From positions 558,001-622,000 of the forward strand of contig NC_019966.1 of the NCBI RefSeq assembly GCF_000328565.1: a stretch of DNA of 64,000 nt. Direction: 5' to 3'. The translations under genes were made by a program, and so were the position numbers. The stretch comes from Mycobacterium sp. JS623. GTDB lineage: Bacteria; Actinomycetota; Actinomycetes; Mycobacteriales; Mycobacteriaceae. A model generated the notes under the pieces. The model made no database searches. It was not told the origin of the DNA and saw only the letters and a list, made by a program, of their open reading frames with translations. Numbering within the stretch: position 1 is the stretch's first letter; each line of letters begins with the position of its first letter. This document shows, piece after piece, positions 1-7,887 of this stretch.

Positions 1-1100
1 TCTTGATGAAGAAGAACAAGATCACCGAGATTAACGGCTACGGCACGTTCACCGATCCACACACGTTGTCGGTCAAGCTCAACGAGGGCGGCACCGAGAC
101 GGTGACGTTCGACAACATCATCATCGCGACCGGCAGCAGCACGCGGTTGGTGCCGGGCACGTCACTGTCGGACAACGTGGTCACCTACGAAGAACTGATC
201 ATGTCGCGCGAGCTGCCCTCCTCGATCGTCATCGCGGGCGCTGGTGCGATCGGCATGGAGTTCGGTTACGTGCTGAAGAACTACGGCGTCGACGTGACGA
301 TCGTCGAGTTCCTGCCGCGCGCGCTGCCCAACGAGGACGCCGAGGTGTCGAAGGAGATCGAGAAGCAGTTCAAGAAGCTCGGCGTCAAGGTGCTGACGGG
401 CACCAAGGTCGAGTCCATCAAGGATTCCGGCTCCGAGGTCGTCGTCACCGTCAGCAAGGACGGCCGCAGCGACGAGATCAAGACCGAGAAGGTGCTGCAG
501 GCCATCGGCTTCGCCCCCAACATCGAGGGCTACGGGTTGGACAAGGCCGGCGTGCAGATCACCGATCGCAAGGCCATCGGCATCGACGACTACATGCGCA
601 CCAACGTGGGCCACATCTACGCCATCGGCGATGTCACCGGGCTGCTGCAGCTCGCGCACGTGGCCGAGGCCCAAGGTGTGGTGGCGGCCGAAACCATCGG
701 CGGCGCAGAGACTTTGCCACTCGGTGACTACCGGATGCTGCCGCGCGCCACGTTCTGCCAACCGCAGGTGGCCAGCTTCGGGCTGACCGAGGAGCAGGCC
801 CGCGCCGATGGCTACGACGTGAAGGTGGCCAAGTTCCCGTTTACCGCGAACGCCAAGGCGCACGGTGTTGGCGACCCGAGCGGTTTTGTGAAGCTGATCG
901 CCGATGGTAAGTACGGCGAGCTGATCGGCGGGCACCTGATCGGACACGACGTGTCCGAGCTGCTGCCCGAGCTGACGCTGGCGCAGAAGTGGGACCTGAC
1001 TGCCACCGAGCTGGCCCGCAACGTGCACACCCATCCGACGATGTCCGAGGCGCTGCAGGAGTGCTTCCACGGGCTCATCGGCCACATGATCAATTTCTGA
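1..1100 (+). CDS. lpdC: Dihydrolipoamide dehydrogenase, 5'-truncated by the window edge
   Basis: This is the E3 flavoprotein that reoxidises dihydrolipoamide with NAD+ in the pyruvate dehydrogenase and branched-chain complexes and, in mycobacteria, in the peroxynitrite reductase system. About 365 residues are visible; the family is about 464 long, so the FAD-binding N-terminus with the redox CxxxxC lies outside the window. Visible features are the ATG motif ATGSS near visible residue 42, the NAD-binding [10 protein letters not shown] at 79-88, the FAD-contacting YAIGDV, and the C-terminal [10 protein letters not shown] at 342-351, which holds the active-site His-Glu pair. The short membrane gene that follows starts 3 bases after the stop. 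Confidence 0.95.
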   Translation, partial: LMKKNKITEINGYGTFTDPHTLSVKLNEGGTETVTFDNIIIATGSSTRLVPGTSLSDNVVTYEELIMSRELPSSIVIAGAGAIGMEFGYVLKNYGVDVTIVEFLPRALPNEDAEVSKEIEKQFKKLGVKVLTGTKVESIKDSGSEVVVTVSKDGRSDEIKTEKVLQAIGFAPNIEGYGLDKAGVQITDRKAIGIDDYMRTNVGHIYAIGDVTGLLQLAHVAEAQGVVAAETIGGAETLPLGDYRMLPRATFCQPQVASFGLTEEQARADGYDVKVAKFPFTANAKAHGVGDPSGFVKLIADGKYGELIGGHLIGHDVSELLPELTLAQKWDLTATELARNVHTHPTMSEALQECFHGLIGHMINF

Positions 1101-1102
1101 AC

Positions 1103-1393
1103 GTGGTTCAGACGGTCAGCCCAGCGAGAGCGATCTGGGTCGCCGGCATCGGCGGATTGGTGGTCGGCCACATCTTGTGGCTGGCCGGCATTTCCGTTGC
1201 GATCGCGACGCAATCGGTCAGCACCTGGGTGCTGGTCGTCGCCGCGGTGTCGTTCGTCGCCGGCGCCGTCGCCGCGTGTCTCGGCTGGCGGTCTTACAAA
1301 CGAAAGTCCGAGATCTGGGCGGCGTTTCTGTGTGCGCTACCGGTGGCCCCGGTGTTGCTGTCGCTGACCGTGCTCGGGGTTACCTACCTATAG
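1103..1393 (+). CDS. Small three-helix membrane protein (Rv0463-like)
   Basis: A 96-aa protein with little outside its membrane segments: three hydrophobic stretches at about residues 8-32, 36-58 and 70-94, with the basic RSYKRK between the second and third. The GTG at 1103 lies 3 bases after the lpdC stop and matches the roughly 97-aa size of the M. tuberculosis gene at the same place. It is probably co-transcribed with lpdC. No catalytic motif is visible and no function can be assigned. Confidence 0.8.
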   Translation: MVQTVSPARAIWVAGIGGLVVGHILWLAGISVAIATQSVSTWVLVVAAVSFVAGAVAACLGWRSYKRKSEIWAAFLCALPVAPVLLSLTVLGVTYL

Positions 1394-1601
1394 TCGGGCA
1401 CATCTCGATGCGAGCCCCTTCGAAGATCTTCCAAGACAAGGGTTCTCGCGCGGCTCGGAGATTGTCGGTGAGCGGTTGCAGGCCGGCTTCTTTACGGCTG
1501 ACTCCGACGACGCGGCGCGTCAGCTTTTCCGGATAAGTCGCCCGCGGGTCCTGATGCCACTACGCTGACCGGATCAACCGACACAGAAGGACGCAGAACA
1601 A
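1394..1601. other. Intergenic region upstream of the Pro/Ala-rich secreted protein
   Basis: A 208-base gap with no convincing gene. It contains a 10-bp perfect palindrome GAAGATCTTC at 1422-1431, overlapping a shorter CTTCGAAG. The ribosome site GAAGGACG of the next gene lies near 1587. The open frames crossing this gap read out of the preceding gene and have no ribosome site of their own. Confidence 0.4.
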
Positions 1602-1952
1602 ATGACTCAACCGCGACACGCGAAACTGATCAGCGCAGCGATCAACACCTCGTTTGTCGGTGCTGTCTTGGCAGGGTGCGCACTGGGGCTGGCTGCCAGC
1701 GCAGGCGCCGACGACAACTGCGATCCCTTCATGCTGTCCATGACGCCGCAGCCAGTTCTGTCCTGCCAGGCCCCTGACGTCGCGCCGCCGCCCGACGCGC
1801 CTGCGCCAATGGACGCGCCTGCGCCGATTGACGCGCCGCCGGCATTTGACTCAGCGCCTGCGCCCGTCATTCCTTCCGCACCCGACGGAGAGGCGTTCGG
1901 CGCACCGCCTGCGCCTGAGCCGCTGTGGCCGCAGACCCCGTCGGGCCTTTAG
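1602..1952 (+). CDS. Secreted or lipid-anchored Pro/Ala/Asp-rich small protein
   Basis: A 116-aa exported protein of unknown function. Residues 1-36 are a signal peptide: a basic start (RHAK), then a hydrophobic core. The core contains LAGC at 23-26, which fits a lipobox, but hydrophobicity continues to an AXA-like site near SAGA (33-36), so signal peptidase I cleavage is equally possible. The mature part has two early Cys residues (NCDPF and LSCQAP) and then a disordered tail built on DAPAP repeats: DAPAPMDAPAPIDAPPAFD, encoded by an imperfect 18-bp tandem repeat at about 1796-1850. ATG 1602 is preceded by GAAGGACG. It converges on the DUF4193 gene. Confidence 0.75.
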   Translation: MTQPRHAKLISAAINTSFVGAVLAGCALGLAASAGADDNCDPFMLSMTPQPVLSCQAPDVAPPPDAPAPMDAPAPIDAPPAFDSAPAPVIPSAPDGEAFGAPPAPEPLWPQTPSGL

Positions 1953-1985
1953 CGCCGGGCGTCCATTCGCTGTGCGACCTCAAGA

Positions 1986-2285
1986 TCACACGCACTCGGT
2001 GCAGATCTGCTGACCGTCCTTGCGTAGCGCCAACCGGCTGGAGTGTTGCACCAGGAAGCAGCTGGAGCAGACGAACTCATCGGCCTGCTTTGGGACAACG
2101 CGAACACTGAGTTCCTCACCTGTGAGGTCGGCGTCGGGCAGATCAAACGAATCGACCGCGTCGCCGTCGTCGACGTCGATGACCGCTGTCGACGCGTCGT
2201 TCTTGCGTCGGCTGGTCAACACCTCCAGCGACTCGTCGGCGTCGGATTCAGTAGTGACGCGGGGAGCGTCGTAATCAGTGGCCAT
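1986..2285 (-). CDS. DUF4193 zinc-ribbon-like protein
   Basis: A 99-aa cytoplasmic protein of the actinobacterial DUF4193 family. The N-terminal two-thirds is acidic; the C-terminal third has the pair CSSC and CTEC separated by about 20 residues, a layout that suggests a zinc ribbon. ATG at 2285 was chosen because the sequence MATDYDAP is the usual family start and a strong GGAAGGGG ribosome site lies 9 bases upstream; a longer frame to 2327 has no such site. The molecular role of the family is not known to me. Confidence 0.88.
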   Translation of the reverse strand: MATDYDAPRVTTESDADESLEVLTSRRKNDASTAVIDVDDGDAVDSFDLPDADLTGEELSVRVVPKQADEFVCSSCFLVQHSSRLALRKDGQQICTECV

Positions 2286-2357
2286 GCGACAAGCCCCTTC
2301 CTGATCAAGTCTTCTGTAAACCGCCAAACGCAGCCAGGAAGCGGATTGTTCCCCAAC

Positions 2358-2939
2358 TCAGTCGGGAAAGTCGAGCGGAATTTTCAACGTGGCCATTGTG
2401 GCCGCCAGCGCGTCGTATTGCCCTGCCAGGGTGCAGAATTCGATCAGTTGCGGGCGGCTCAGGATGCTCGACAGCGCAGCCCAGGTCTCCGGCGACATCG
2501 AGCGGGTGATGACGAACTCGTCGGTCGCGGTGATCAGCACGCGCTCCCGTTCACTGAGGCCCTCGGCGTCGGGGCCCTCGAAGATCCTGGCTTGCAGCTC
2601 GCTGCCGACGCCGCGGCTTTTGGCCAGTCGGCGATGCTGCTGCAGCTCGTACTCGCAGTCGCGCAGGTGGCCCACCCGAAGGATCACAAGTTCAGTGTCC
2701 TTGCGGGACAGCTTGCCGGCGTACAGCAGGTAACCCGAGAACGGCAGCCACGCTAGAAACAGCAGCCTGTGCTGGCCGAGCACGTTGAACAGATGGAACT
2801 TCGGTGCGCGGATGCCGCGGGCGCCGAGCTTGGCGATCGCCCAGTTGACCGGCCCGAGTTCCCTGAAGCCACCCGGCGGGATGCGCGCGGGGTTGATCCC
2901 CCCAGTCGCTTCGCTCCTACCTCCTGGGGACGCGCTCAT
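2358..2939 (-). CDS. Carboxymuconolactone decarboxylase-family (AhpD-like) protein, Rv0464c-like
   Basis: A 193-aa protein with the CMD/AhpD fold. The signature region is LRDCEYELQQH near residues 92-102, in which only one Cys of the usual CxxC remains, as in several peroxidase-like relatives. It is translated from an ATG that overlaps the ramB stop (ATGA at 2936-2939), so it is coupled to ramB. The first 15 or so residues (rich in G, S and E) come from a short repeat that also occurs at the hemA/hemC junction; conserved-looking sequence starts at INPARIPPGG. A role in redox or acyl metabolism is only inferred from the operon. Confidence 0.85.
   Translation of the reverse strand: MSASPGGRSEATGGINPARIPPGGFRELGPVNWAIAKLGARGIRAPKFHLFNVLGQHRLLFLAWLPFSGYLLYAGKLSRKDTELVILRVGHLRDCEYELQQHRRLAKSRGVGSELQARIFEGPDAEGLSERERVLITATDEFVITRSMSPETWAALSSILSRPQLIEFCTLAGQYDALAATMATLKIPLDFPD
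2897..2930. repeat. Short interspersed repeat at the ramB downstream junction (copy A)
   Basis: A 34-bp segment with the core CCCCCCAGTCGCTTCGCTCC, flanked by CCCCAG (2900-2905) and CTGGGG (2924-2929), which can pair. It lies inside the first codons of the CMD-family gene, just after the ATGA overlap with ramB. A second copy with about 85 percent identity over the core sits at 40780-40812 at the hemA/hemC junction. Confidence 0.6.
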
Positions 2940-4363
2940 GACTGCTGCACCAGATACGGGGACACCGTGCTGCGATGCTCGTTCAGGTCGAGCGCGCGGC
3001 CCAGCGCGGGGAACGCCCGCTGCGGGCAGTTGTCGCGCTCGCAGACCCGGCAGCCGGCGCCGATCGGGGTTGCGTTGTCAGCCGACAAGTCCAGTCCCTC
3101 CGAATAGACCAGCCGGTGTGCGTGCCGGAGTTCGCAGCCCAGGCCGATCGCGAACGTCTTACCTGGCTGACCATAGCGCGAGGCACGGCGCTCCACCGTG
3201 CGCGCCACCCACATGTAGCTGCGCCCGTCGGGCATCTGCGCGATCTGCACCAGGATCTTGCCGGGATTGGCGAATGTCTCGTAGACGTTCCACAGCGGAC
3301 ACGTGCCGCCCGAGGAGGAGAAGTGAAACCCGGTGGCGGACTGGCGTTTCGACATGTTGCCAGCGCGGTCGACGCGAATGAACGACAGCGGTACCCCGCG
3401 CATCGAGGGGCGCTGGAGCGTGGACAGCCGGTGCGCGATGGTCTCGTAGGACACGGAGTAGAAGGCCGAGAGCCGTTCGATGTCGTAGCGGAAGTTCTCC
3501 GCAACGTCGTGGAATTGGCCGTAAGGCAGCACCGTCGCCGCGGCGAAATAGTTGGCCAACCCGAGCCGGGCCAGCGTCGTCGACTCCTCGCTGGTGAACT
3601 TGCCCTCTTCCACCAACTTGTCGATCAGGTCGCCGAACTCCAGGTAGGCCAGCTCGGCTGCCATCTTGAATACCGTCTGCCCCGACGACAGGTGGCCGCT
3701 GATCTCCAGGGTCTTGGTCGCCGGGTCGAAACGGTGCAGCACCGTGTCGCCGAGGTCGATGCGGCGGATGATGTGCACCCCGTGCACTCTGGTCAGCCGG
3801 TCGGCGAGTTCGCGGGCGAGCTCGGCGCGGTGCATCCGCATCCGGATCGTGAGGTCCTCGGCCGCGGTGTCGAGCTCGTGCAGATAATTCTGTCGTTGAT
3901 AGAAGTAGTCGCGGACTTCCTCGTGCGGCATCGTGATCGCGCCAGATCCTGAGCTGGAGCCGCTGCCGTCGGAGTATCGGTCCTCGGTTGCGGCGGCCAG
4001 CTGCGTGGTGGTCAGCCGGTAGCGGCGGTGCAGGTTCACCATCGCGCGGGCCAACGCCGGATGTGAGCCGACCATGTCGGCGACCTCCGCGAGATCGACG
4101 TCGATGTCGAGGTCGCGGTCCATGGTGACCTCGCGCAGTTCCGCGACGAGACGGGTGTCGTCCTGCGAGGCGAAGAACGTCGCATCGACACCGAACACCT
4201 CGGTGATGCGCAGCAGTACCGCCACCGTCAGCGGGCGGACGTCGTGCTCGATCTGGTTGAGGTAGCTCGGCGAAATGTCCAGCATCTGCGCGAGTGCGGC
4301 CTGGCTGAACCCGCGTTCGCTGCGCAGTTGTCGCACCCGCGACCCGACAAACGTTTTCGCCAC
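2936..4363 (-). CDS. ramB: RamB, XRE-family regulator of acetate/glyoxylate metabolism
   Basis: A transcription factor of the short-chain acyl-CoA-responsive XRE family; in Corynebacterium and M. tuberculosis RamB controls icl and its own gene. About 475 aa. The N-terminal helix-turn-helix is at residues 5-60 (GFSQAALAQMLDISPSYLNQ), the middle is an ImmA/IrrE-type (DUF955) region, and the C-terminal DUF2083 region ends with four clustered cysteines (LGCELRHA, GAGCRVCERDNC). Start: GTG at 4363 is preceded by AGGG at a good distance; GTG at 4372 is in frame but almost touches that AGGG. The gene is divergent from the thioesterase gene, and icl lies 1.1 kb away, consistent with local control. 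Confidence 0.93.
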   Translation of the reverse strand: MAKTFVGSRVRQLRSERGFSQAALAQMLDISPSYLNQIEHDVRPLTVAVLLRITEVFGVDATFFASQDDTRLVAELREVTMDRDLDIDVDLAEVADMVGSHPALARAMVNLHRRYRLTTTQLAAATEDRYSDGSGSSSGSGAITMPHEEVRDYFYQRQNYLHELDTAAEDLTIRMRMHRAELARELADRLTRVHGVHIIRRIDLGDTVLHRFDPATKTLEISGHLSSGQTVFKMAAELAYLEFGDLIDKLVEEGKFTSEESTTLARLGLANYFAAATVLPYGQFHDVAENFRYDIERLSAFYSVSYETIAHRLSTLQRPSMRGVPLSFIRVDRAGNMSKRQSATGFHFSSSGGTCPLWNVYETFANPGKILVQIAQMPDGRSYMWVARTVERRASRYGQPGKTFAIGLGCELRHAHRLVYSEGLDLSADNATPIGAGCRVCERDNCPQRAFPALGRALDLNEHRSTVSPYLVQQS

Positions 4364-4383
4364 GTCAATCACCCTAACAACGC

Positions 4384-4411
4384 TGCGAAGACTTGCTTCG
4401 CATTGTTGGCA
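4384..4411. promoter_or_regulatory. Inverted repeat and RamB-box-like element in the ramB promoter region
   Basis: Between the divergent ramB and thioesterase genes there is a perfect 7-bp inverted repeat TGCGAAG-N5-CTTCGCA at 4384-4402. It overlaps GCATTGTTGGCA at 4400-4411, which shares GTTGGCA with the element upstream of icl. This fits autoregulation of ramB, known in Corynebacterium, but the assignment is inferred from position and similarity only. Confidence 0.45.
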
Positions 4412-4469
4412 GATTGGCGGCTATGGCAGGATCGGGGCCGATTGAAGAGTGAGCAGGGGAGAACCAGAC

Positions 4470-5288
4470 ATGGCGGAAATCGCAGGTAGCACCGGTTTGG
4501 CGAAGGTGATGATGCCTGTGCCCGATCCGCACCCGGATGTGTTCGATCGGCAGTGGCCGCTGCGGGTGGCCGACATCGATCGCGAGGGCAGGCTGCGGTT
4601 CGACGCCGCCACCCGTCACATCCAGGACATTGGCTCGGATCAGTTGCGAGAAATGGGCTTTGAGGAGACCCATCCGCTGTGGATCGTGCGCCGCACGATG
4701 ATCGACATGATCAGGCCGATCGAGTTCCAGGACATGCTGCGGATGCGGCGCTGGTGTTCGGGCACCTCCAACCGGTGGTGCGAAATGCGGGTGCGCATCG
4801 ACGGCAAGCGCAGTGGAGGCCTCATTGAATCAGAGGCGTTCTGGATCAACATCAACCGTGAGACCCAGGGTCCGGCGCGCATTTCCGACGACTTCATCGA
4901 AGGCCTACAGCGCACCACCACGGTGGATCGACTCCGGTGGAAGCCTTACCTGAAGGCCGGCAGTCGCGAGGACGCCGCGCAGATCCGCGAGTACCCGGTT
5001 CGCGTCAGCGATATCGACATCTTCGACCACATGAACAACTCCGTGTACTGGAGCGTCATCGAGGACTACCTCTTCAATACGCCGGAGCTTCTGCACAAGC
5101 CGATCCGGGTGACCATCGAGCACGATGCCGCGGTCGCGCTCGGCGAGAAGTTGGAGATCATTTCGCACGTGCATCCCCCCGGATCGACCGAGCGGTTCGG
5201 CGCGGAACTCGCGGATCGCACTGTTAGAACGCTCACATACGCGGTCGGCGACGAGACAAAAGCAGTCGCTGCAATATTTGAGCTCTGA
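4470..5288 (+). CDS. Acyl-ACP thioesterase (FatA/OAT type), Rv0466-like
   Basis: A 272-aa double-hotdog thioesterase that would release fatty acids from acyl-ACP or act on acyl-CoA. The two hotdog repeats cover about residues 25-150 and 165-270. The second carries DIFDHMNNSVYW, the Asp/His/Asn type active-site motif of plant-like FatA/FatB enzymes. ATG 4470 is preceded by GGGGAG with 9-base spacing; an upstream GTG at 4449 would include that ribosome site in the coding region and is rejected. The gene stands between ramB and icl, so a link to acyl/acetate flux is plausible. Confidence 0.88.
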   Translation: MAEIAGSTGLAKVMMPVPDPHPDVFDRQWPLRVADIDREGRLRFDAATRHIQDIGSDQLREMGFEETHPLWIVRRTMIDMIRPIEFQDMLRMRRWCSGTSNRWCEMRVRIDGKRSGGLIESEAFWININRETQGPARISDDFIEGLQRTTTVDRLRWKPYLKAGSREDAAQIREYPVRVSDIDIFDHMNNSVYWSVIEDYLFNTPELLHKPIRVTIEHDAAVALGEKLEIISHVHPPGSTERFGAELADRTVRTLTYAVGDETKAVAAIFEL

Positions 5289-5385
5289 GCACATTCCGTT
5301 AACAGTACGAGCGTACTGACCAGCGAAGATTGCGTTACCGGCCAGTAGCTACTGAACCGGTTAAGCAAGGGCCCGCATTCGCAAA

Positions 5386-5423
5386 ATTAGCAAGCTAATG
5401 CCTCGTATTGGCGAAAGTTGGCA
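5386..5423. promoter_or_regulatory. Candidate operators upstream of icl
   Basis: The 263-base gap before icl holds ATTAGCAAGCTAAT at 5386-5399, a perfect inverted repeat (6 + 2 + 6), and 11 bases further on GCGAAAGTTGGCA at 5411-5423. The second resembles the corynebacterial RamB box (AAAGTTTGCAAA) and nearly matches GCAAAAGTTAGCA upstream of the XRE gene at 11933. RamB is the obvious candidate ligand; this is inferred, not shown. Confidence 0.5.
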
Positions 5424-5551
5424 AGTGAAACGGCTGGACCTGCGGGTATGGCTTGGTGCATCCTCGACTTAGCACTCAAGTGAACGGGCTGGACCGTTAG
5501 CAAGCATGTGGCGTGAAACGGATCCAGCGACTTGCAACAAAAGGAGCACCA

Positions 5552-6838
5552 ATGTCGACCGTTGGCCAGCCAAAGTCCGCCGAAGAGATCCAGAAGGACT
5601 GGGACACCAATCCGCGGTGGAAGGGCATCACCCGCACCTACACCCCCGCCGATGTGGTGGCCCTCCAGGGTTCCGTCGTCGAGGAGGCCACCCTGGCTCG
5701 CCGCGGCGCCGAGGTGCTGTGGAACCAGCTGCACGACATGGAGTTCGTCAACTCGCTCGGCGCGCTGACCGGCAACATGGCCGTTCAGCAGGTCCGTGCC
5801 GGCCTGAAGGCCATCTATCTGTCGGGTTGGCAGGTCGCCGGTGACGCGAACCTGTCCGGCCACACCTACCCGGACCAGAGCCTCTACCCGGCCAACTCGG
5901 TGCCGCAGGTGGTCCGCCGCATCAACAATGCGCTGATGCGCGCCGACCAGATTGCGAAGGTCGAGGGCGACACCTCCGTCGAGAACTGGCTGGCCCCGAT
6001 CGTCGCCGACGGTGAGGCCGGCTTCGGCGGTGCGCTCAACGTCTACGAGCTGCAGAAGGCCATGATCGCTGCAGGCGTCGCGGGGTCGCACTGGGAGGAT
6101 CAGCTGGCGTCGGAGAAGAAGTGCGGTCACCTCGGTGGCAAGGTGCTGATCCCGACCCAGCAGCACATCCGCACGCTGACCTCGGCCCGCCTCGCCGCCG
6201 ACGTCGCCGACGCGCCGACCCTCGTCATCGCCCGCACCGACGCCGAGGCCGCCACGCTGATCACCTCCGATGTCGACGAGCGCGACCGTCCGTTCATCAC
6301 CGGTGAGCGCACCGCTGAGGGCTTCTACCGGGTGCGCAACGGCCTCGAGCCGTGCATCGCCCGCGCTAAGGCCTACGCGCCCTACTCCGATCTGATCTGG
6401 ATGGAGACCGGCACGCCGGACCTCGAGCTGGCCGCGAAGTTCGCCGAGGGCGTCAAGAGCGAATTCCCGGACCAGATGCTGGCCTACAACTGCTCGCCGT
6501 CGTTCAACTGGCGCAAGCACCTGGATGACGCGACGATCGCGAAGTTCCAGAAGGAGCTCGGCGCGATGGGCTTCAAGTTCCAGTTCATCACGCTGGCCGG
6601 CTTCCACGCCCTGAACTACTCGATGTTCGATCTGGCCTACGGCTACGCCCGCAACCAGATGAGCGCCTACGTCGAGCTGCAGGAGCGCGAATTCGACGCC
6701 GAGGAGCGGGGTTACACCGCGACGAAGCACCAGCGCGAGGTCGGCGCAGGCTACTTCGACCGGATCGCCACCACCGTGGACCCGAACTCGTCGACGACCG
6801 CGCTGAGCGGTTCGACCGAAGAGGGCCAGTTCCACTGA
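5552..6838 (+). CDS. icl: Isocitrate lyase
   Basis: First enzyme of the glyoxylate shunt (isocitrate to glyoxylate plus succinate), also acting as methylisocitrate lyase in mycobacteria, and needed for growth on fatty acids or acetate. 428 aa, the length of the short Icl1 (AceA) type. The signature [11 protein letters not shown] has its catalytic Cys at residue 191. Substrate-site segments include [15 protein letters not shown] and [11 protein letters not shown] 5552 follows AAAGGAG at ideal spacing. The stop codon lies inside a 57-bp tandem repeat, and a strong terminator follows at 6972-7003. Palindromic elements upstream suggest regulation by RamB. Confidence 0.97.
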   Translation: MSTVGQPKSAEEIQKDWDTNPRWKGITRTYTPADVVALQGSVVEEATLARRGAEVLWNQLHDMEFVNSLGALTGNMAVQQVRAGLKAIYLSGWQVAGDANLSGHTYPDQSLYPANSVPQVVRRINNALMRADQIAKVEGDTSVENWLAPIVADGEAGFGGALNVYELQKAMIAAGVAGSHWEDQLASEKKCGHLGGKVLIPTQQHIRTLTSARLAADVADAPTLVIARTDAEAATLITSDVDERDRPFITGERTAEGFYRVRNGLEPCIARAKAYAPYSDLIWMETGTPDLELAAKFAEGVKSEFPDQMLAYNCSPSFNWRKHLDDATIAKFQKELGAMGFKFQFITLAGFHALNYSMFDLAYGYARNQMSAYVELQEREFDAEERGYTATKHQREVGAGYFDRIATTVDPNSSTTALSGSTEEGQFH

Positions 6839-6945
6839 CGATCAAGCGGGCGTAGCCCGCGTTGAGGAAGTGGAACCGAAGGCAGTAGCCACTGACGATC
6901 AAGCGGGCGTAGCCCGCGTTGAGGAAGTGGAACCGAAGGCAGTAG
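6832..6945. repeat. 57-bp tandem duplication including the icl stop codon
   Basis: Two apparently identical 57-bp copies, 6832-6888 and 6889-6945, followed by a 4-base start of a third (CCAC). Each starts CCACTGACG, so the last icl codon and its stop are part of the unit. The unit contains the small hairpin GCGGGC-GTA-GCCCGC. Because 57 is a multiple of 3, one frame (+2 relative to icl) stays open through both copies and could encode a repeated 19-residue acidic peptide, but no ribosome site or start supports that. Confidence 0.85.
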
Positions 6946-6971
6946 CCACCGAGCACTAGAGGTTGACAGCA

Positions 6972-7003
6972 CAGGCCCCGCCCGCCATGTTGGGCGGGGC
7001 CTG
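6972..7003 (+). terminator. icl: Intrinsic terminator after icl
   Basis: A perfect 12-bp GC-rich stem CAGGCCCCGCCC / GGGCGGGGCCTG with an 8-base loop, followed by TTGCTG rather than a long T-run, as is common in mycobacteria. It separates icl from fadB2, whose GTG is 24 bases further on. Confidence 0.8.
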
Positions 7004-7026
7004 TTGCTGCGTAAGGGAGTTTCGAA

Positions 7027-7887
7027 GTGAGCGACGCAATTGAACGAGTAGGCGTCATCGGCGCTGGACAGATGGGTGGCGGCATCGCCGAGGTATCGGC
7101 GCGGGCCGGTGTGGACGTGCTGGTGTTCGAGCCCACCGAGGAGCTGACAGCAGCAGGCAAGGCGCGCATCACCAAATCGCTTGAGCGCGGCGTCAGCACG
7201 GGCAAGATCACCGAACGCGAACGCGATCAGGCGTTGGCCAAGCTGAAATTCACCACCGAGCTCAAGGATCTCGCGGATCGCCAGCTCGTCATCGAAGCGG
7301 TGATCGAGGATGAGACCGTCAAAGGCAAGATCTTCGCCGAGCTCGACGAGATCATCGCCGATCCGGATGCGGTGCTGGCGTCGAACACGTCGAGCATCCC
7401 GATCATGAAAATCGCTGCGGCGACAAAGAATCCGGTCCGCGTGCTCGGCTTGCACTTCTTCAACCCAGTGCCGGTGCTGCCGCTCGTCGAGCTGATCAAC
7501 ACGCTCGTCACCTCCGATGCGGCGATCACGCGCACGGAGAAGTTCGCGAGTGATGTGCTTGGTAAGCAGGTGGTGCGCTGCAGCGACCGGTCGGGCTTTG
7601 TGGTCAACGCGCTGCTGGTGCCGTACTTGCTGTCGGCTATTCGCATGGTCGAGTCGGGTGTGGCGACCGTCGATGACATCGACAAGGCAATCGTCGCGGG
7701 GCTGTCGCATCCGATGGGGCCGCTGCGACTTTCGGATCTCATCGGCCTCGACACCATGAAGCTGATCGCGGACTCGATGTACGAAGAGCTCAAGGATCCG
7801 CATTACGCGCCGCCGCCGCTGCTGCTGCGGATGGTGGAAGCGGGGCAGCTCGGTAAGAAGTCGGGCCAAGGCTTCTACAAGTACTGA
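7027..7887 (+). CDS. fadB2: 3-hydroxybutyryl-CoA dehydrogenase
   Basis: NAD(P)-dependent oxidation or reduction of short 3-hydroxyacyl-CoA, in beta-oxidation or butyrate metabolism. 286 aa, the normal length of the single-function enzyme. The Rossmann motif GAGQMGGGIAE begins near residue 12, followed by the catalytic region NTSSIPIMKIA and HFFNPVPVLPLVE, then the C-terminal helical domain beginning DRSGFVVNALLVPYL. GTG 7027 follows GGGAG with 7-base spacing. Its last 13 bases overlap the 3' end of the converging gene on the other strand. Confidence 0.94.
   Translation: MSDAIERVGVIGAGQMGGGIAEVSARAGVDVLVFEPTEELTAAGKARITKSLERGVSTGKITERERDQALAKLKFTTELKDLADRQLVIEAVIEDETVKGKIFAELDEIIADPDAVLASNTSSIPIMKIAAATKNPVRVLGLHFFNPVPVLPLVELINTLVTSDAAITRTEKFASDVLGKQVVRCSDRSGFVVNALLVPYLLSAIRMVESGVATVDDIDKAIVAGLSHPMGPLRLSDLIGLDTMKLIADSMYEELKDPHYAPPPLLLRMVEAGQLGKKSGQGFYKY

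Noticed and set aside
1177..1536. Open frame overlapping the small membrane protein after lpdC
   Set aside because: Arg/Gly-rich composition, no ribosome site, and the membrane gene on the other frame is better supported.
4449..4469. GTG 4449 as the start of the thioesterase
   Set aside because: The GGGGAG ribosome site lies inside that extension and serves ATG 4470.
5387..6835. A 482-codon open frame on the minus strand opposite icl
   Set aside because: It mirrors the third-position GC of icl, is made of low-complexity Arg/Val/Leu/Gly/Asp, has no ribosome site, and icl is certain.
6832..6945. 57-bp repeats considered as a CRISPR array
   Set aside because: Only two direct copies, no unique spacers, and no cas genes nearby.
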